Assembly (NCBI RefSeq): GCF_040901545.1
Contig: NZ_JBBDYL010000045.1
Coordinates: forward strand, 186,001-250,000
Length of the DNA: 64,000 nt
Direction: 5' to 3'
From: Sulfuricaulis sp040901545
GTDB lineage: Bacteria; Pseudomonadota; Gammaproteobacteria; Acidiferrobacterales; Sulfurifustaceae
This document shows positions 17,276 to 25,012 of the stretch, piece after piece; position 1 is the first letter of the stretch, and each line of letters begins with the position of its first letter. Position numbers and translations under genes: made by a program. The notes under the pieces were generated by a model. It saw nothing but the letters and a program-made list of their open reading frames with translations. It had not been told where the DNA came from and searched no databases.

Positions 17276-17647
17276 CTGTACGTGGACAGCGAGGGCATCG
17301 AAACAACGCTGCCGCCGCATCCGCCGCGCGATAACGAGCCCTATCTGCTCGGGATTTTTCTGGTCGGAGCCTATCAGGAGATTCTCGGCGGCAGGCACAA
17401 TCTGTTCGGCGATACCGACTCCGTTCATGTCGAACTGAAACCGGACGGCAGCCACCGGCTGCTGCAACCGCAGCGCGGCGACACCGTGGACTCGGTGCTG
17501 CGCTACGTGCACTTCAACGCCGACGATCTGCTCGCTTCCTACCGCGCCAAGATCGAACGCGCGAAATCACTCAGCCCGAGAAACCGCGAGGCCTATCTCA
17601 CAGAGCTAGCCGAAGGATTGAAGGGATATACTTACCTAGAGGATTAA
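17276..17647 (+). pseudogene. Second copy of the speA 3' end (arginine decarboxylase C-terminal 123 codons)
   Basis: Colinear with 15454-15825 at a constant offset of 1822 bp with no indel; I counted about 36 differences over 371 bp (~90% identity). Bases ~17558-17631 are identical. Most differences outside that block are at third codon positions, and the frame is open to a stop, so this piece diverged while part of a working speA and was then brought here. An ATG or GTG start upstream (17120) would give a 175-aa chimaeric ORF with no catalytic domain; I read it as a fragment, not a functional gene. Confidence 0.9.
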
Positions 17648-17758
17648 TGCTGTTTCTCGTATGTTTTCATGTAGTACCCGGGTTGCGATACAATAGTTTC
17701 ATCTGATGAGGCTATACTTTACATCCGTTATCCTTCAGTTAATCTGCCGGGATTAGGA

Positions 17759-18292
17759 ATGGCAAAACATAATCCATTCAAATTTGATCCGGAAAAAGCG
17801 GTTGAGGTAATTCTGTATATCGCCAACCGGGCACCGAAACGCGATATCTATCACGTTTTAAAACTGCTCTATTTTGCTGATAAAGCACATCTGGAACGAA
17901 ATGGCCGTTTCATTTGTGGCGATTCCTATGTTGCGATGAAGAGCGGCCCTGTTCCGAGCGGAACCTACGACATTATCAAAGACATCCGGGGCGATGGTAT
18001 ACATAGCTTTGCCGAACATGCTCGGCATGCGTTTACGGTAAAAGATAATTACGAGATTTCACCTTTACGGGATGCCGATTCAACATTTTTTAGTGAGTCA
18101 GATATTGAATGCCTTGATGAATCGATAAAAACGTATGGCTCACTATCCGGCGCAGAGCTTAAGAAGCACAGTCACGACGATGCCTATAAAGCGGCCGATG
18201 AAAATGACTTCATTGACATAGAGCAGATCGCCAGGATGTTCCCTGGCGGAGAGAAACTAATTAGACATCTGCAAAATCCGTATCCGGGATGA
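17759..18292 (+). CDS. Panacea (DUF4065, SocA/GepA-like) antitoxin-type protein
   Basis: 177-aa protein with the Panacea/DUF4065 pattern: HVLKLLYFADKAHLERNGR, then ICGDSYVAMKSGPVPSGTYD. Domains of this family are known as promiscuous antitoxins in two-gene PanAT operons and as the proteolytic adaptor/antitoxin SocA; they are common on phages and mobile elements. No extra HTH domain is seen. The downstream ORF begins 3 bp after the stop, so the two are translationally coupled. The region is distinctly AT-richer than speA. The antitoxin role is inferred from family and context. Confidence 0.82.
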   Translation: MAKHNPFKFDPEKAVEVILYIANRAPKRDIYHVLKLLYFADKAHLERNGRFICGDSYVAMKSGPVPSGTYDIIKDIRGDGIHSFAEHARHAFTVKDNYEISPLRDADSTFFSESDIECLDESIKTYGSLSGAELKKHSHDDAYKAADENDFIDIEQIARMFPGGEKLIRHLQNPYPG

Positions 18293-18295
18293 TCC

Positions 18296-18757
18296 GTGAT
18301 TCTTGGCGATCACTTCCCATCAGACGTAAAACTCAAAACCATCAAAGAGAAACTCCAACCCGGGCGGGTTGTGTATCTCTTCTGCGAATTCACCGTTCCA
18401 AAGCCGAAGGATAAGTATCTGTTGCTTTGTTGTATTGATCCTCTTCCGCTTTTTTTCGTTATCAATTCTGAAGTGAGTGATTTTATCCAAGAGCGCGCCC
18501 ATCTGCTTCGTTGTCAGGCCAGGCTCGATGTCGCGAGCCACGATTTTCTGGATCATGACTCGTTTATAGCTTGTCACGAAGCCAAGTCCGAATTCAGCGT
18601 GGACGACATCAACAAACAACTGTTGAGCGACATGGATCGAATCAAGGGAATGATCTCAAATGATGTGCGCGACCAAGTTCTTGCTGCAGTAAAGGCGTGT
18701 ACCGTTTTGCCGAATCGTGAAAAGGTATGGATTCTTAAAGCGCTTACCACTGCATAA
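18296..18757 (+). CDS. Unrecognised 153-aa partner of the Panacea protein (candidate toxin)
   Basis: I do not recognise the family. It starts at GTG 18296, 3 bp after the Panacea gene, with no separate promoter. The protein is soluble-looking, without signal or membrane segments. The N-terminal half is beta-rich (LQPGRVVYLFCEF; KDKYLLLCCIDPLPLFFVIN) and the C-terminal third is helical. The pattern LxPGRVVY...HDSFIACH faintly recalls the SH3-like barrel of PemK/MazF proteins, but that is a guess. In PanAT systems the gene coupled to the Panacea gene is the toxin, which is why this one is the candidate. Its stop codon lies 2 bp before the third speA fragment. Confidence 0.7.
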   Translation: MILGDHFPSDVKLKTIKEKLQPGRVVYLFCEFTVPKPKDKYLLLCCIDPLPLFFVINSEVSDFIQERAHLLRCQARLDVASHDFLDHDSFIACHEAKSEFSVDDINKQLLSDMDRIKGMISNDVRDQVLAAVKACTVLPNREKVWILKALTTA

Positions 18758-18759
18758 AG

Positions 18760-18856
18760 GATCGAACGCGCGAAATCACTCAGCGCGAAAAACCGCGAAA
18801 CTTATCTTGCCGAGCTGTCGGAGGGATTAAAGGGATATACGTATCTGGAGGATTAA
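18760..18856 (+). pseudogene. Third copy of the speA 3' end (last 31 codons plus stop)
   Basis: Colinear with 17551-17647 at a constant offset of 1209 bp, no indel, 16 differences in 97 bp (~84% identity). It encodes IERAKSLSAKNRETYLAELSEGLKGYTYLED-stop (split here only in reading), with mostly synonymous changes. All three copies share the 18-bp block CGCGCGAAATCACTCAGC (15736-15753, 17558-17575, 18767-18784). Confidence 0.9.
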
Positions 18857-18877
18857 AGCGGTTTGGAGATGTGCTAA

Positions 18878-18899
18878 GGCACCCCAGTATTGGAGTGCC
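18878..18899. terminator. Hairpin between the third speA fragment and the AIPR gene
   Basis: Nine-position stem (GGCACCCCA / TGGAGTGCC, one mismatch) with a 4-nt loop, located between convergent transcripts. No T-run, so termination is uncertain. Confidence 0.35.
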
Positions 18900-18927
18900 C
18901 TAGCGATACATACAACGTATCAATGAT

Positions 18928-20112
18928 CTATGTTTTTAAGTACGTTACCTCTGCTGCCTGATAACATGCCTGCCATACGAGCGGTGATTTACCTGTCTTT
19001 GACGGGTTCTTCGCGTCAAGCGCGAAATTCCCAATCGTGTCCGCAAGTTTCTGCCCAAGCTGGCCCTCAAGAAGTTTGACCGGATCGAGATTTTTCCCCC
19101 AGATATACCTGCCACCCTTTTCTTCAAGAATGGCGCGAAAAGCTCCGAGCATTGGGTAGACAAATCCACTCGGCACACCGTATGACGATTCCTTGCCGAT
19201 AAACAGCAACTCCGCTTTGCGCTTTCCCTTGTAGGTTGTGACACCAGTGAGTCTACCAAACTTTCCTCCAGCCACGTCACCCCCCTTGCCACGAACAGTG
19301 TTGTAGAGATCGGGCAAACGCAGATGGATATAGTCGTAGAGTTCGAGAATATCTCTCGCCAAGGGATAGATCTTTTCATAGGACTTCATGTTCACTTTGA
19401 AGTGCTGTAGACACGCCGCTTTCGATCGGTAGGCGTTGATAGGATGGTTCTCGGAACTAAAATGTTCCCGATCAAATGCAGTCAGGATGGCTATTACATC
19501 CCTCACATCAATTGGCTTCGGGGTTCCATTCGGATTTTCTTCGTACTCCTTATACGCGATCAGATCATGATAGGGCGCACCTTTCAACGCCTTCTGCAAC
19601 TTCTCGAATTCACCTGCAAGATTCATCAGACTTTCATCGCGAACCTGGTTCGACGTGTTACGCGCGTCAACGACGTTTGTTATGTCGTCCTGCTTGAATC
19701 CTTCGAGTAGCTCCACTCGAACGTATTGTGGATAGTCGAGACCCTCACGCTCATGTACGAGGATCTTGTATGTGTGTCCACCATCGAGGAGACCGTGCAA
19801 ATTCCGATCGCGAAGACCAACGGTGACGGCGGATTTCTTGTTATCAAATGAAACTGATTCAACAGATAGAACGATCCCTCTGTTCATGAAAAGGAACATG
19901 TCAGGGTTATCGTGCAGACTCTGGCGAATGGCTTCCGGAACTGCGCCCGTGAGCTTGGGATCACGGACATTGATCTTCCGCCAGTCCGACAGGTCGGGAA
20001 GATCCTTGATATCGACTATAGCGAAATAGTCGCGGTAGCCCTGCTTGTTAAATGGTGTTTCTAAATGACGGAACGATATGGCGGGAAAAGAAAAAGAAGT
20101 GAGCTGGCTCAT
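18928..20112 (-). CDS. AIPR family protein (abortive phage infection / phage resistance)
   Basis: 394-aa protein of the AIPR family, several of whose members give phage resistance. Family features are visible: YRDYFAIVDIKDLPDLSDWRK, FLFMNRGIVLSVESV (NRGI signature), LLDGGHTYKIL (NGGQT-like), and VVDARNTSNQVRDESLMNL. The biochemical activity of the family is not settled. The start at 20112 (MSQLTSFSF) is chosen over longer versions because it follows TGAGGC at a suitable distance. It is convergent with the Panacea operon and AT-rich like it. A short palindrome lies 19-34 bp upstream of the start. Confidence 0.82.
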   Translation of the reverse strand: MSQLTSFSFPAISFRHLETPFNKQGYRDYFAIVDIKDLPDLSDWRKINVRDPKLTGAVPEAIRQSLHDNPDMFLFMNRGIVLSVESVSFDNKKSAVTVGLRDRNLHGLLDGGHTYKILVHEREGLDYPQYVRVELLEGFKQDDITNVVDARNTSNQVRDESLMNLAGEFEKLQKALKGAPYHDLIAYKEYEENPNGTPKPIDVRDVIAILTAFDREHFSSENHPINAYRSKAACLQHFKVNMKSYEKIYPLARDILELYDYIHLRLPDLYNTVRGKGGDVAGGKFGRLTGVTTYKGKRKAELLFIGKESSYGVPSGFVYPMLGAFRAILEEKGGRYIWGKNLDPVKLLEGQLGQKLADTIGNFALDAKNPSKTGKSPLVWQACYQAAEVTYLKT

Positions 20113-20130
20113 ATTATGCCTCATGTTAAG

Positions 20131-20146
20131 TAAAGGTTGACCTTTA
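20131..20146. promoter_or_regulatory. Palindrome upstream of the AIPR gene (candidate operator)
   Basis: TAAAGGT-TG-ACCTTTA, a perfect 7-bp inverted repeat with a 2-bp centre, 19 bp upstream of the AIPR start codon. The position suits an operator; no regulator gene adjoins it. Confidence 0.4.
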
Positions 20147-20289
20147 ACTCTATATCCCGAGGGGCGGACCCCTACGGCCACTAGCTAGCCAAAACGGCTA
20201 AGCTATCTCAATTAGAATGCGCCACTCCGACGAAGGAGTCAAGGAAAGTTGCGGTACCGAGACGCACCGCACCTTCGTCGGCGTGATGG

Positions 20290-20925
20290 CTAGCGTTTCT
20301 TCAATCCGTCAGCATGACGCCAGAGGTACCACGATCCGACCGAGCGGAACGGCTGCCAGCAATCGGTCACGCGCTGAAAATCGGCTTTGGTGGGTTTGCG
20401 GCGGAGTTGGTAGGCAGCCTTGAAACCGCTCTGGATGCCGAAGTCGTCGACCGGCAGCACATCCAACCTGCCGAGTGTGAAGATCAGCAGCATCTCGACC
20501 GTCCAGCGTCCGACGCCGTAAATCTCGACGAGGCGGAGAATTAATTCTTCATCGTCGAGGCGCCGCGCCTGCACGCGGGTCGGGACAATTCCTTCGCGCG
20601 TTTTGTCGGCGATGTCGCGTATGGACTTGACCTTGTTGCGCGAGAACCCGACCGAACGCAGTCGCGCAAAATGTGTCGCCAGCACCTCGTGCGGTTCGGG
20701 GAATGGCTGGCCCGGATAGAGCGCGACGAAGCGGCCGAGAATCGTTTGGGCGGCGCGGCCGTTGAGTTGCTGGTGCGCGATGGCGCGCGTCAGGCTTTCG
20801 TAGGGCGACCGCCGCAGGGGGCGGAGCACGCACGGACCGATGTCGCGGATCAGCCGCGCCATGGTGCGATCGACGCGGGCCAGGTGGTTTACGGCGGCTT
20901 TGAGTTTGTCGGCAAAAGTTGGCAC
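20290..20925 (-). CDS. HhH-GPD DNA glycosylase (AlkA-like DNA-3-methyladenine glycosylase)
   Basis: 211-aa base-excision repair enzyme that removes alkylated bases. The helix-hairpin-helix reads VEIYGVGRWTVEMLLIF, followed by the Gly/Pro-rich loop and the catalytic aspartate in LPVDDFGIQ. The N-terminal part (SPYESLTRAIAHQQLNGRAA) matches the GPD fold start. At 211 aa it lacks the extra N-terminal domain of E. coli AlkA and resembles the short AlkA2/MPG-like group. It stands alone. A 10-bp inverted repeat (CCGACGAAGG/CCTTCGTCGG, ~20227-20278) precedes its 3' end. Confidence 0.88.
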   Translation of the reverse strand: MPTFADKLKAAVNHLARVDRTMARLIRDIGPCVLRPLRRSPYESLTRAIAHQQLNGRAAQTILGRFVALYPGQPFPEPHEVLATHFARLRSVGFSRNKVKSIRDIADKTREGIVPTRVQARRLDDEELILRLVEIYGVGRWTVEMLLIFTLGRLDVLPVDDFGIQSGFKAAYQLRRKPTKADFQRVTDCWQPFRSVGSWYLWRHADGLKKR

Positions 20926-21172
20926 GGGAACCCGTTCACGAAGGTCAAAATAAGCGGGTCAGGTCATGAATTATAAGATTGTCCATGTGCCACCGCGCAG
21001 TTCCCGATACGACCGAGGCATCGTCAGATCGCCACAAACGCTGACCGGTTGTAATCGCGGTTCCTGTTTCTTCACCGCCGACGATTATCCGTTCTGCCTC
21101 GAGTGTCGAAGACAGGGCTCCGGCGGGGCTCTCCGGCCTCCCCACGCGTCAGAGCACAGCGAGGCTTACTGA

Positions 21173-21268
21173 CTACCGGAGGAAAATCAGGTACACAAAA
21201 ACCGCGATTAGAACCGCAAGAATCACATAGTTTTGTTTCTTGCTTTCCTTCATAACGAGCTTTGCCAT
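21173..21268 (-). CDS. 31-aa single-span membrane peptide
   Basis: Short ORF with ATG at 21268 preceded by GGAGAGGACAAC, a strong ribosome binding site at good spacing. The peptide starts MAKLVMKESKKQNY, a basic cytoplasmic-looking tail, continues with one hydrophobic helix (VILAVLIAVFVYLIFL) and ends in Arg. The arrangement fits a small inner-membrane protein with its C-terminus outward. No family recognised. It is isolated between unrelated genes. Confidence 0.6.
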   Translation of the reverse strand: MAKLVMKESKKQNYVILAVLIAVFVYLIFLR

Positions 21269-21467
21269 GTTGTCCTCTCCGTGGTCGCATTATGAATATT
21301 TAGTGAAAACAGCGAAACCATAGGAAACGCCATCGAGGTCAGGCTTGCAAAGAAACATTCAATCAAGAACTTCCCGCAGTGGCCGCCGACAAGCATGTTC
21401 TTGGCTCGGGGTGAAATCAAGTCATGGCGGCGTACCGCGGTTATGCGGCTGCTGAGCGGTAGTTTCG

Positions 21468-22094
21468 TCAGCCGGATGGTTTCGTGGCGATGGTTTTCAC
21501 TGCCCTGGTTCGCAAATTGACCTGGAAGGATTTCCGGACGAACAGGAACCGGCCGATATCCGCACGGTAGACGTTGGTATCGGGAGTGGGATGCAAGATG
21601 ATCCAATCGTTCGGCGCTTTCGCACTGACATAGCCGCTGCGCGCGTCGTCGAAAATGGGGATTCGTATTCGCTGCTCGGTACCGCCGCGCGTGACGACCA
21701 GGTATTCACGATGAGTGATAGTCCCCGGATTGTGCAGCTCCAGACGGTACCGAATGGTCTGACCGTGCGCGTTGAGCACCGTGGTGCCGCTGGTTTCAAC
21801 TTCCGCCGTGGCGAGCGACGGGAGCCATTCCCCGTAGGCGGCGTGATGCGTCTTCGCCACATACCAGCCTGAACCGAGGACGATAGCGAGGAGGGCCACG
21901 GTAAGCCACTCATTTTCCCGCCGGTAGGCCATCACGGCCACGACCAGCACGATGGGAATACTGAATACCAGGGTTGGCACGATGACCGATCCCTCAAACA
22001 ACAGCGAATCGCGCAACCAGTTGGAAACAAAACCCAGCACCACGAGCGTCGCCGTGGTGTAGCACAGGGTAACGAGGACGATGAATTTACGCAT
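21468..22094 (-). CDS. Hypothetical membrane protein with a C-terminal extracytoplasmic domain
   Basis: 208 aa, family not recognised. Three N-terminal hydrophobic spans (~4-25, ~37-55, ~64-82) are followed by a ~120-residue beta-rich domain (e.g. TVLNAHGQTIRYRLELHN, YLVVTRGGTEQRIRIPIFD, DTNVYRADIGRFLFVR). No catalytic motif is obvious. No operon partner. Confidence 0.65.
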   Translation of the reverse strand: MRKFIVLVTLCYTTATLVVLGFVSNWLRDSLLFEGSVIVPTLVFSIPIVLVVAVMAYRRENEWLTVALLAIVLGSGWYVAKTHHAAYGEWLPSLATAEVETSGTTVLNAHGQTIRYRLELHNPGTITHREYLVVTRGGTEQRIRIPIFDDARSGYVSAKAPNDWIILHPTPDTNVYRADIGRFLFVRKSFQVNLRTRAVKTIATKPSG

Positions 22095-22352
22095 GCGTGC
22101 TATCTCGTTGATTCAAAGTCGGCACATTCGTTAAGAGTATAGATGTATCGCTTTATTCGAGCGGCAGTTTTGCTTCGCGCGGGTCAGTTGGGGTGTCGAA
22201 ACCATGAGATTACACAGGGGTATATTAAGGTTAAATATTGACGCGCCTTGCGGAAAGCGTATCTTGATACGTTAAACCGTTGGGCCTTGGTTGCCGGTAC
22301 GAAATACCAGCACGAGAGTGAGCGACGCCAATACCGATTCGGGCTAACAGAC

Positions 22353-22796
22353 ATGGGCGTTGACCGTAAGACAATTGTCATGATGTTCGCGATCGCCGGG
22401 TGGCTGGCGATGAGCGTGAATGCGCCTGCAAGTGCCGAGGAAATCTACAAATCCGTCGATAAAGCCGGCAAGGTCACGTATTCAACAGCACCGCGCGCGG
22501 ACGCCGTGATCATGAAAAAGTTGGAGCCACCCCATCAACCGACGCCGGAGGAAGTCAGCGCCGCGGAAGAACAACATCAATTAATCGAGACCTTCGGCGC
22601 GGAGTTGGAAAAAAACCGCAAGCAGCGCGAGGAAGATCTGGCGCGTAAAGCGGCCGAAGAGCGCGCGCAACAAAATGCCGGCCGCATCGCGATCGTATAC
22701 CTGCCAGTGCCGGTGTTGGTGTCGCCGGTCCACCCCATATCGCATTTCAAGTCTCGATTTCCTCTGGTCCGACCGCACGCGCGCGGTCGGATGTAA
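22353..22796 (+). CDS. DUF4124 domain protein
   Basis: 147-aa exported protein. After an N-terminal hydrophobic segment with an AXA-type cleavage site (VNAPASAEE), the DUF4124 signature follows: EEIYKSVDKAGKVTYSTAPRAD. A highly charged helical stretch (residues ~65-115, Glu/Lys/Arg/Ala-rich) and a short basic tail complete it. DUF4124 proteins are common periplasmic proteins of unknown role in beta/gammaproteobacteria. The start at 22353 is chosen so that the signal segment is near the N-terminus; an in-frame ATG at 22248 would place 35 unlikely residues before it. Confidence 0.75.
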   Translation: MGVDRKTIVMMFAIAGWLAMSVNAPASAEEIYKSVDKAGKVTYSTAPRADAVIMKKLEPPHQPTPEEVSAAEEQHQLIETFGAELEKNRKQREEDLARKAAEERAQQNAGRIAIVYLPVPVLVSPVHPISHFKSRFPLVRPHARGRM

Positions 22797-22861
22797 GCGT
22801 CAGGTCTTGCGGTGACGTACGCTGATTACTGCGAATCGCCCCGTCACCCTACCGCCCCGGG

Positions 22862-23713
22862 TCAGTTTGAATCGGAAACGTCGGGTGGGGTTTGCCCGGT
22901 GCGAATCCAAGATAGGATCGCCTTGATGGTCTTGATCTCCGTGCCGACGAAGCCATGCTGGGTACGTGCATCGCATGGATTGCCGCGAACGTCCTTCTCA
23001 CCGGTCACCGTCACCAAAGGCGACTGCGTCTCTCTGGCGTAATTCTTTATCTGCCAATACGGCGTCCACTTGCAGGGATCGTGTTTGTGATGAACCCATA
23101 GCACCGGAACCGAGATTTTCTTGACATCCGATGCCTGAACGCCCCGCCCCGCATAACTCGAATTGACGAGCGACGACGTAAGCACGACCTGTTTGATTCG
23201 CGCCGACAACATCCGCCCCGCGTGGGCGGCGCTGACCGATCCCTCGCTCGTGCCGATAAAAGTCCATTCCATCCGGCCGTAGCGTTTTGAAATCGCGTCG
23301 AGCACACCATTGATATCCTCGCCATACCGTTGGGTTTCCCGAAACGAATGCGGAAAACTGCCTTGGTGGTCGCTCGGGGCATCGACCACAACGGTTAGGA
23401 CATCGTCGGCGAGAAAATGCCGCCGTGCCCGAATCAGAAAGTTGCCGCCAAGTTTGTCTATCTTTACCCGGCCGCCTTCCATTCTGAGATTGCCATAACC
23501 AGGGCTACCCGGAAAAAGCGCAATCGCATGCGTGAACTTCGATGCTCCGGGCTTGTGAGTAATCAACGCCGCAATGTTCCGGCCCTGGAGCGGAACGACG
23601 ATGACCTCGTTGAAGAGCGCGGCGTAAGGGTCATTCTGCGCCCACGCCTGCGGCAACGGTGACCAACAATACACCAACGACAGAATTAATATCCCGAACC
23701 AACGCCCGTGCAT
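22862..23713 (-). CDS. Secreted alpha/beta-hydrolase-like protein
   Basis: 283 aa with a signal peptide (MHGRWFGILILSLVYCWSPL, cleavage after QAWA). Alpha/beta-hydrolase features: an oxyanion-type loop ALFPGSPGYGN, a nucleophile elbow FIGTSEGSVSA (Ser in GTSEG), and a later segment VLWVHHKHDPC with the likely acid/His region. Esterase or peptidase activity is plausible, but the substrate is unknown. The next gene on the same strand upstream (23767-24660) is 53 bp away and may be co-transcribed. Confidence 0.7.
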   Translation of the reverse strand: MHGRWFGILILSLVYCWSPLPQAWAQNDPYAALFNEVIVVPLQGRNIAALITHKPGASKFTHAIALFPGSPGYGNLRMEGGRVKIDKLGGNFLIRARRHFLADDVLTVVVDAPSDHQGSFPHSFRETQRYGEDINGVLDAISKRYGRMEWTFIGTSEGSVSAAHAGRMLSARIKQVVLTSSLVNSSYAGRGVQASDVKKISVPVLWVHHKHDPCKWTPYWQIKNYARETQSPLVTVTGEKDVRGNPCDARTQHGFVGTEIKTIKAILSWIRTGQTPPDVSDSN

Positions 23714-23766
23714 GGTACCTCCCTAGCTTACGGTATCGCGTGGGTATCTTGCTCGAAACCGACCCG

Positions 23767-24660
23767 CTATTTCGACTGCTTCAGGCGCGTGAGGAGCTGC
23801 GTCTTCATCGTGTCGGGCATGCCGAGAAAGTTCGTTTCCACCATTCCCAGCAGCGCCCGCCTGTTTTCCATGTCCCAGCCGCGAAACTCGGCGGCCATGG
23901 TTTCCACGTATTCGCCGCGCTCTGGTTCGGGCATTTTCGCGAACGTATCGCGCGCTTCGTCGAGGTTTTGCTGCATGTCGCGCATCGATCTCAGCAGCAT
24001 GCGCAGTACCCCGCCGCCCATGGGCGAGTCCGAGGCCTGCTGCAGCACCGTCTTCAATTCTCCCGGTTTGCACCGGGGCGCGGCGGAAGGCATCGCCGTG
24101 CTCATCTGTTCCAGCAGCGTTGCCAGCTCTTCGACTTCAGCACTGGTCAGCGGCGGGCTCTCCTGCATGGCTTGCATGGCCGTTGCCATGTCCGGCATGG
24201 CGCCCGGCGTCCCGAGGCCTTGATTGTCCTGGTCGTTAGCGCCGTGCTGGGCCTGTTCTTTCGCCATCATCGCCTGTGCCTGCGCCATCTGGTCTTTCAT
24301 CATCTCCTCCATGCCCGGCGGCATGGCCATGCCGCCGCCCATGCCGGGTATGGCAGGAAGCCCGCCCCGGGCCGTGCCGGCAGCACCCGAGCGCGGCAAC
24401 TTGCCCGCGCCCGGTATCGAACCCAGGCCAGGCATGGTCCCGCGCCCGCCCAACATGCCGGCTAACCCGGCTGCGCCCGGGCCTGCGATCGGCAAGCCGC
24501 ACGGTCCGGCACTCGCGAGTATTTGATTAACCTGTCCCTCGACGAAGCTCCTGACAATGCCCTTCACCAGGTCCCTGGCCAAGAGCGCGAGCGGCCCGAC
24601 GGCCTGGACCGGAAGGGAAAGCAAGGCCACCAGCAGGAAGTATCCGGCAATGCGCTTCAT
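23767..24660 (-). CDS. Hypothetical exported protein with a Gly/Met/Pro-rich middle
   Basis: 297 aa, not recognised. Signal peptide MKRIAGYFLLVALLSLPVQA. A low-complexity Gly/Pro/Met section (~60-120, e.g. GLPAIPGMGGGMAMPPGM) is followed by a Met/Gln/Ala-rich helical stretch and a helical C-terminal half (~155-297) with TSAEVEELATLLEQMSTAM and NLDEARDTFAKMPEPERGEY. The methionine-rich part could bind copper or simply be flexible; that is speculation. Two cysteines only (PCGL and PRCKP). Confidence 0.65.
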   Translation of the reverse strand: MKRIAGYFLLVALLSLPVQAVGPLALLARDLVKGIVRSFVEGQVNQILASAGPCGLPIAGPGAAGLAGMLGGRGTMPGLGSIPGAGKLPRSGAAGTARGGLPAIPGMGGGMAMPPGMEEMMKDQMAQAQAMMAKEQAQHGANDQDNQGLGTPGAMPDMATAMQAMQESPPLTSAEVEELATLLEQMSTAMPSAAPRCKPGELKTVLQQASDSPMGGGVLRMLLRSMRDMQQNLDEARDTFAKMPEPERGEYVETMAAEFRGWDMENRRALLGMVETNFLGMPDTMKTQLLTRLKQSK

Positions 24661-25012
24661 GGTTCCTCCTCAGCGGGCTTTATGATGGACGCGGTATTAT
24701 CGGTGCAGGTTGGCGCGTCGAATTTTCCAGTATACAGCGCGGCGCGAAAAATAGCGGCGGACGGCCGGACTGCCGAGAAATAGGCCGCCATCTAAATCGA
24801 AGCCACCGGATCAAACTCGATTGCATCGGAGAATCCCGGGGCCCGAGTGAACAGCCTCGACTGTGACGCAGCGGGATTATCCGGACTCGCCTGCTTTGAC
24901 TTTCAATCGCAGCGCCATGATGCCCATCTGTTGCCATTGCCGAGCGGTGGCAAAGCGGCCGCGCACATCCCGCGGCTCGACAAGCTTATTTATCGCGTGG
25001 CCGATGGGCTAA
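24661..25012. other. Intergenic region without a recognisable gene
   Basis: 352 bp between two minus-strand genes. Short ORFs here lack ribosome binding sites and plausible protein composition. No repeat, RNA gene or clear promoter seen. Confidence 0.5.

Noticed and set aside
17120..17647. A 175-aa open reading frame that could be called a new arginine decarboxylase-like protein
   Set aside because: Only the C-terminal 123 codons match SpeA; the catalytic and PLP-binding parts are absent and the first ~50 residues are composition-driven. It is better read as a displaced 3' fragment.
18296..18757. Assignment of the Panacea partner to PemK/MazF
   Set aside because: Only a loose resemblance of a few positions; not enough to name the family without a profile or structure comparison.
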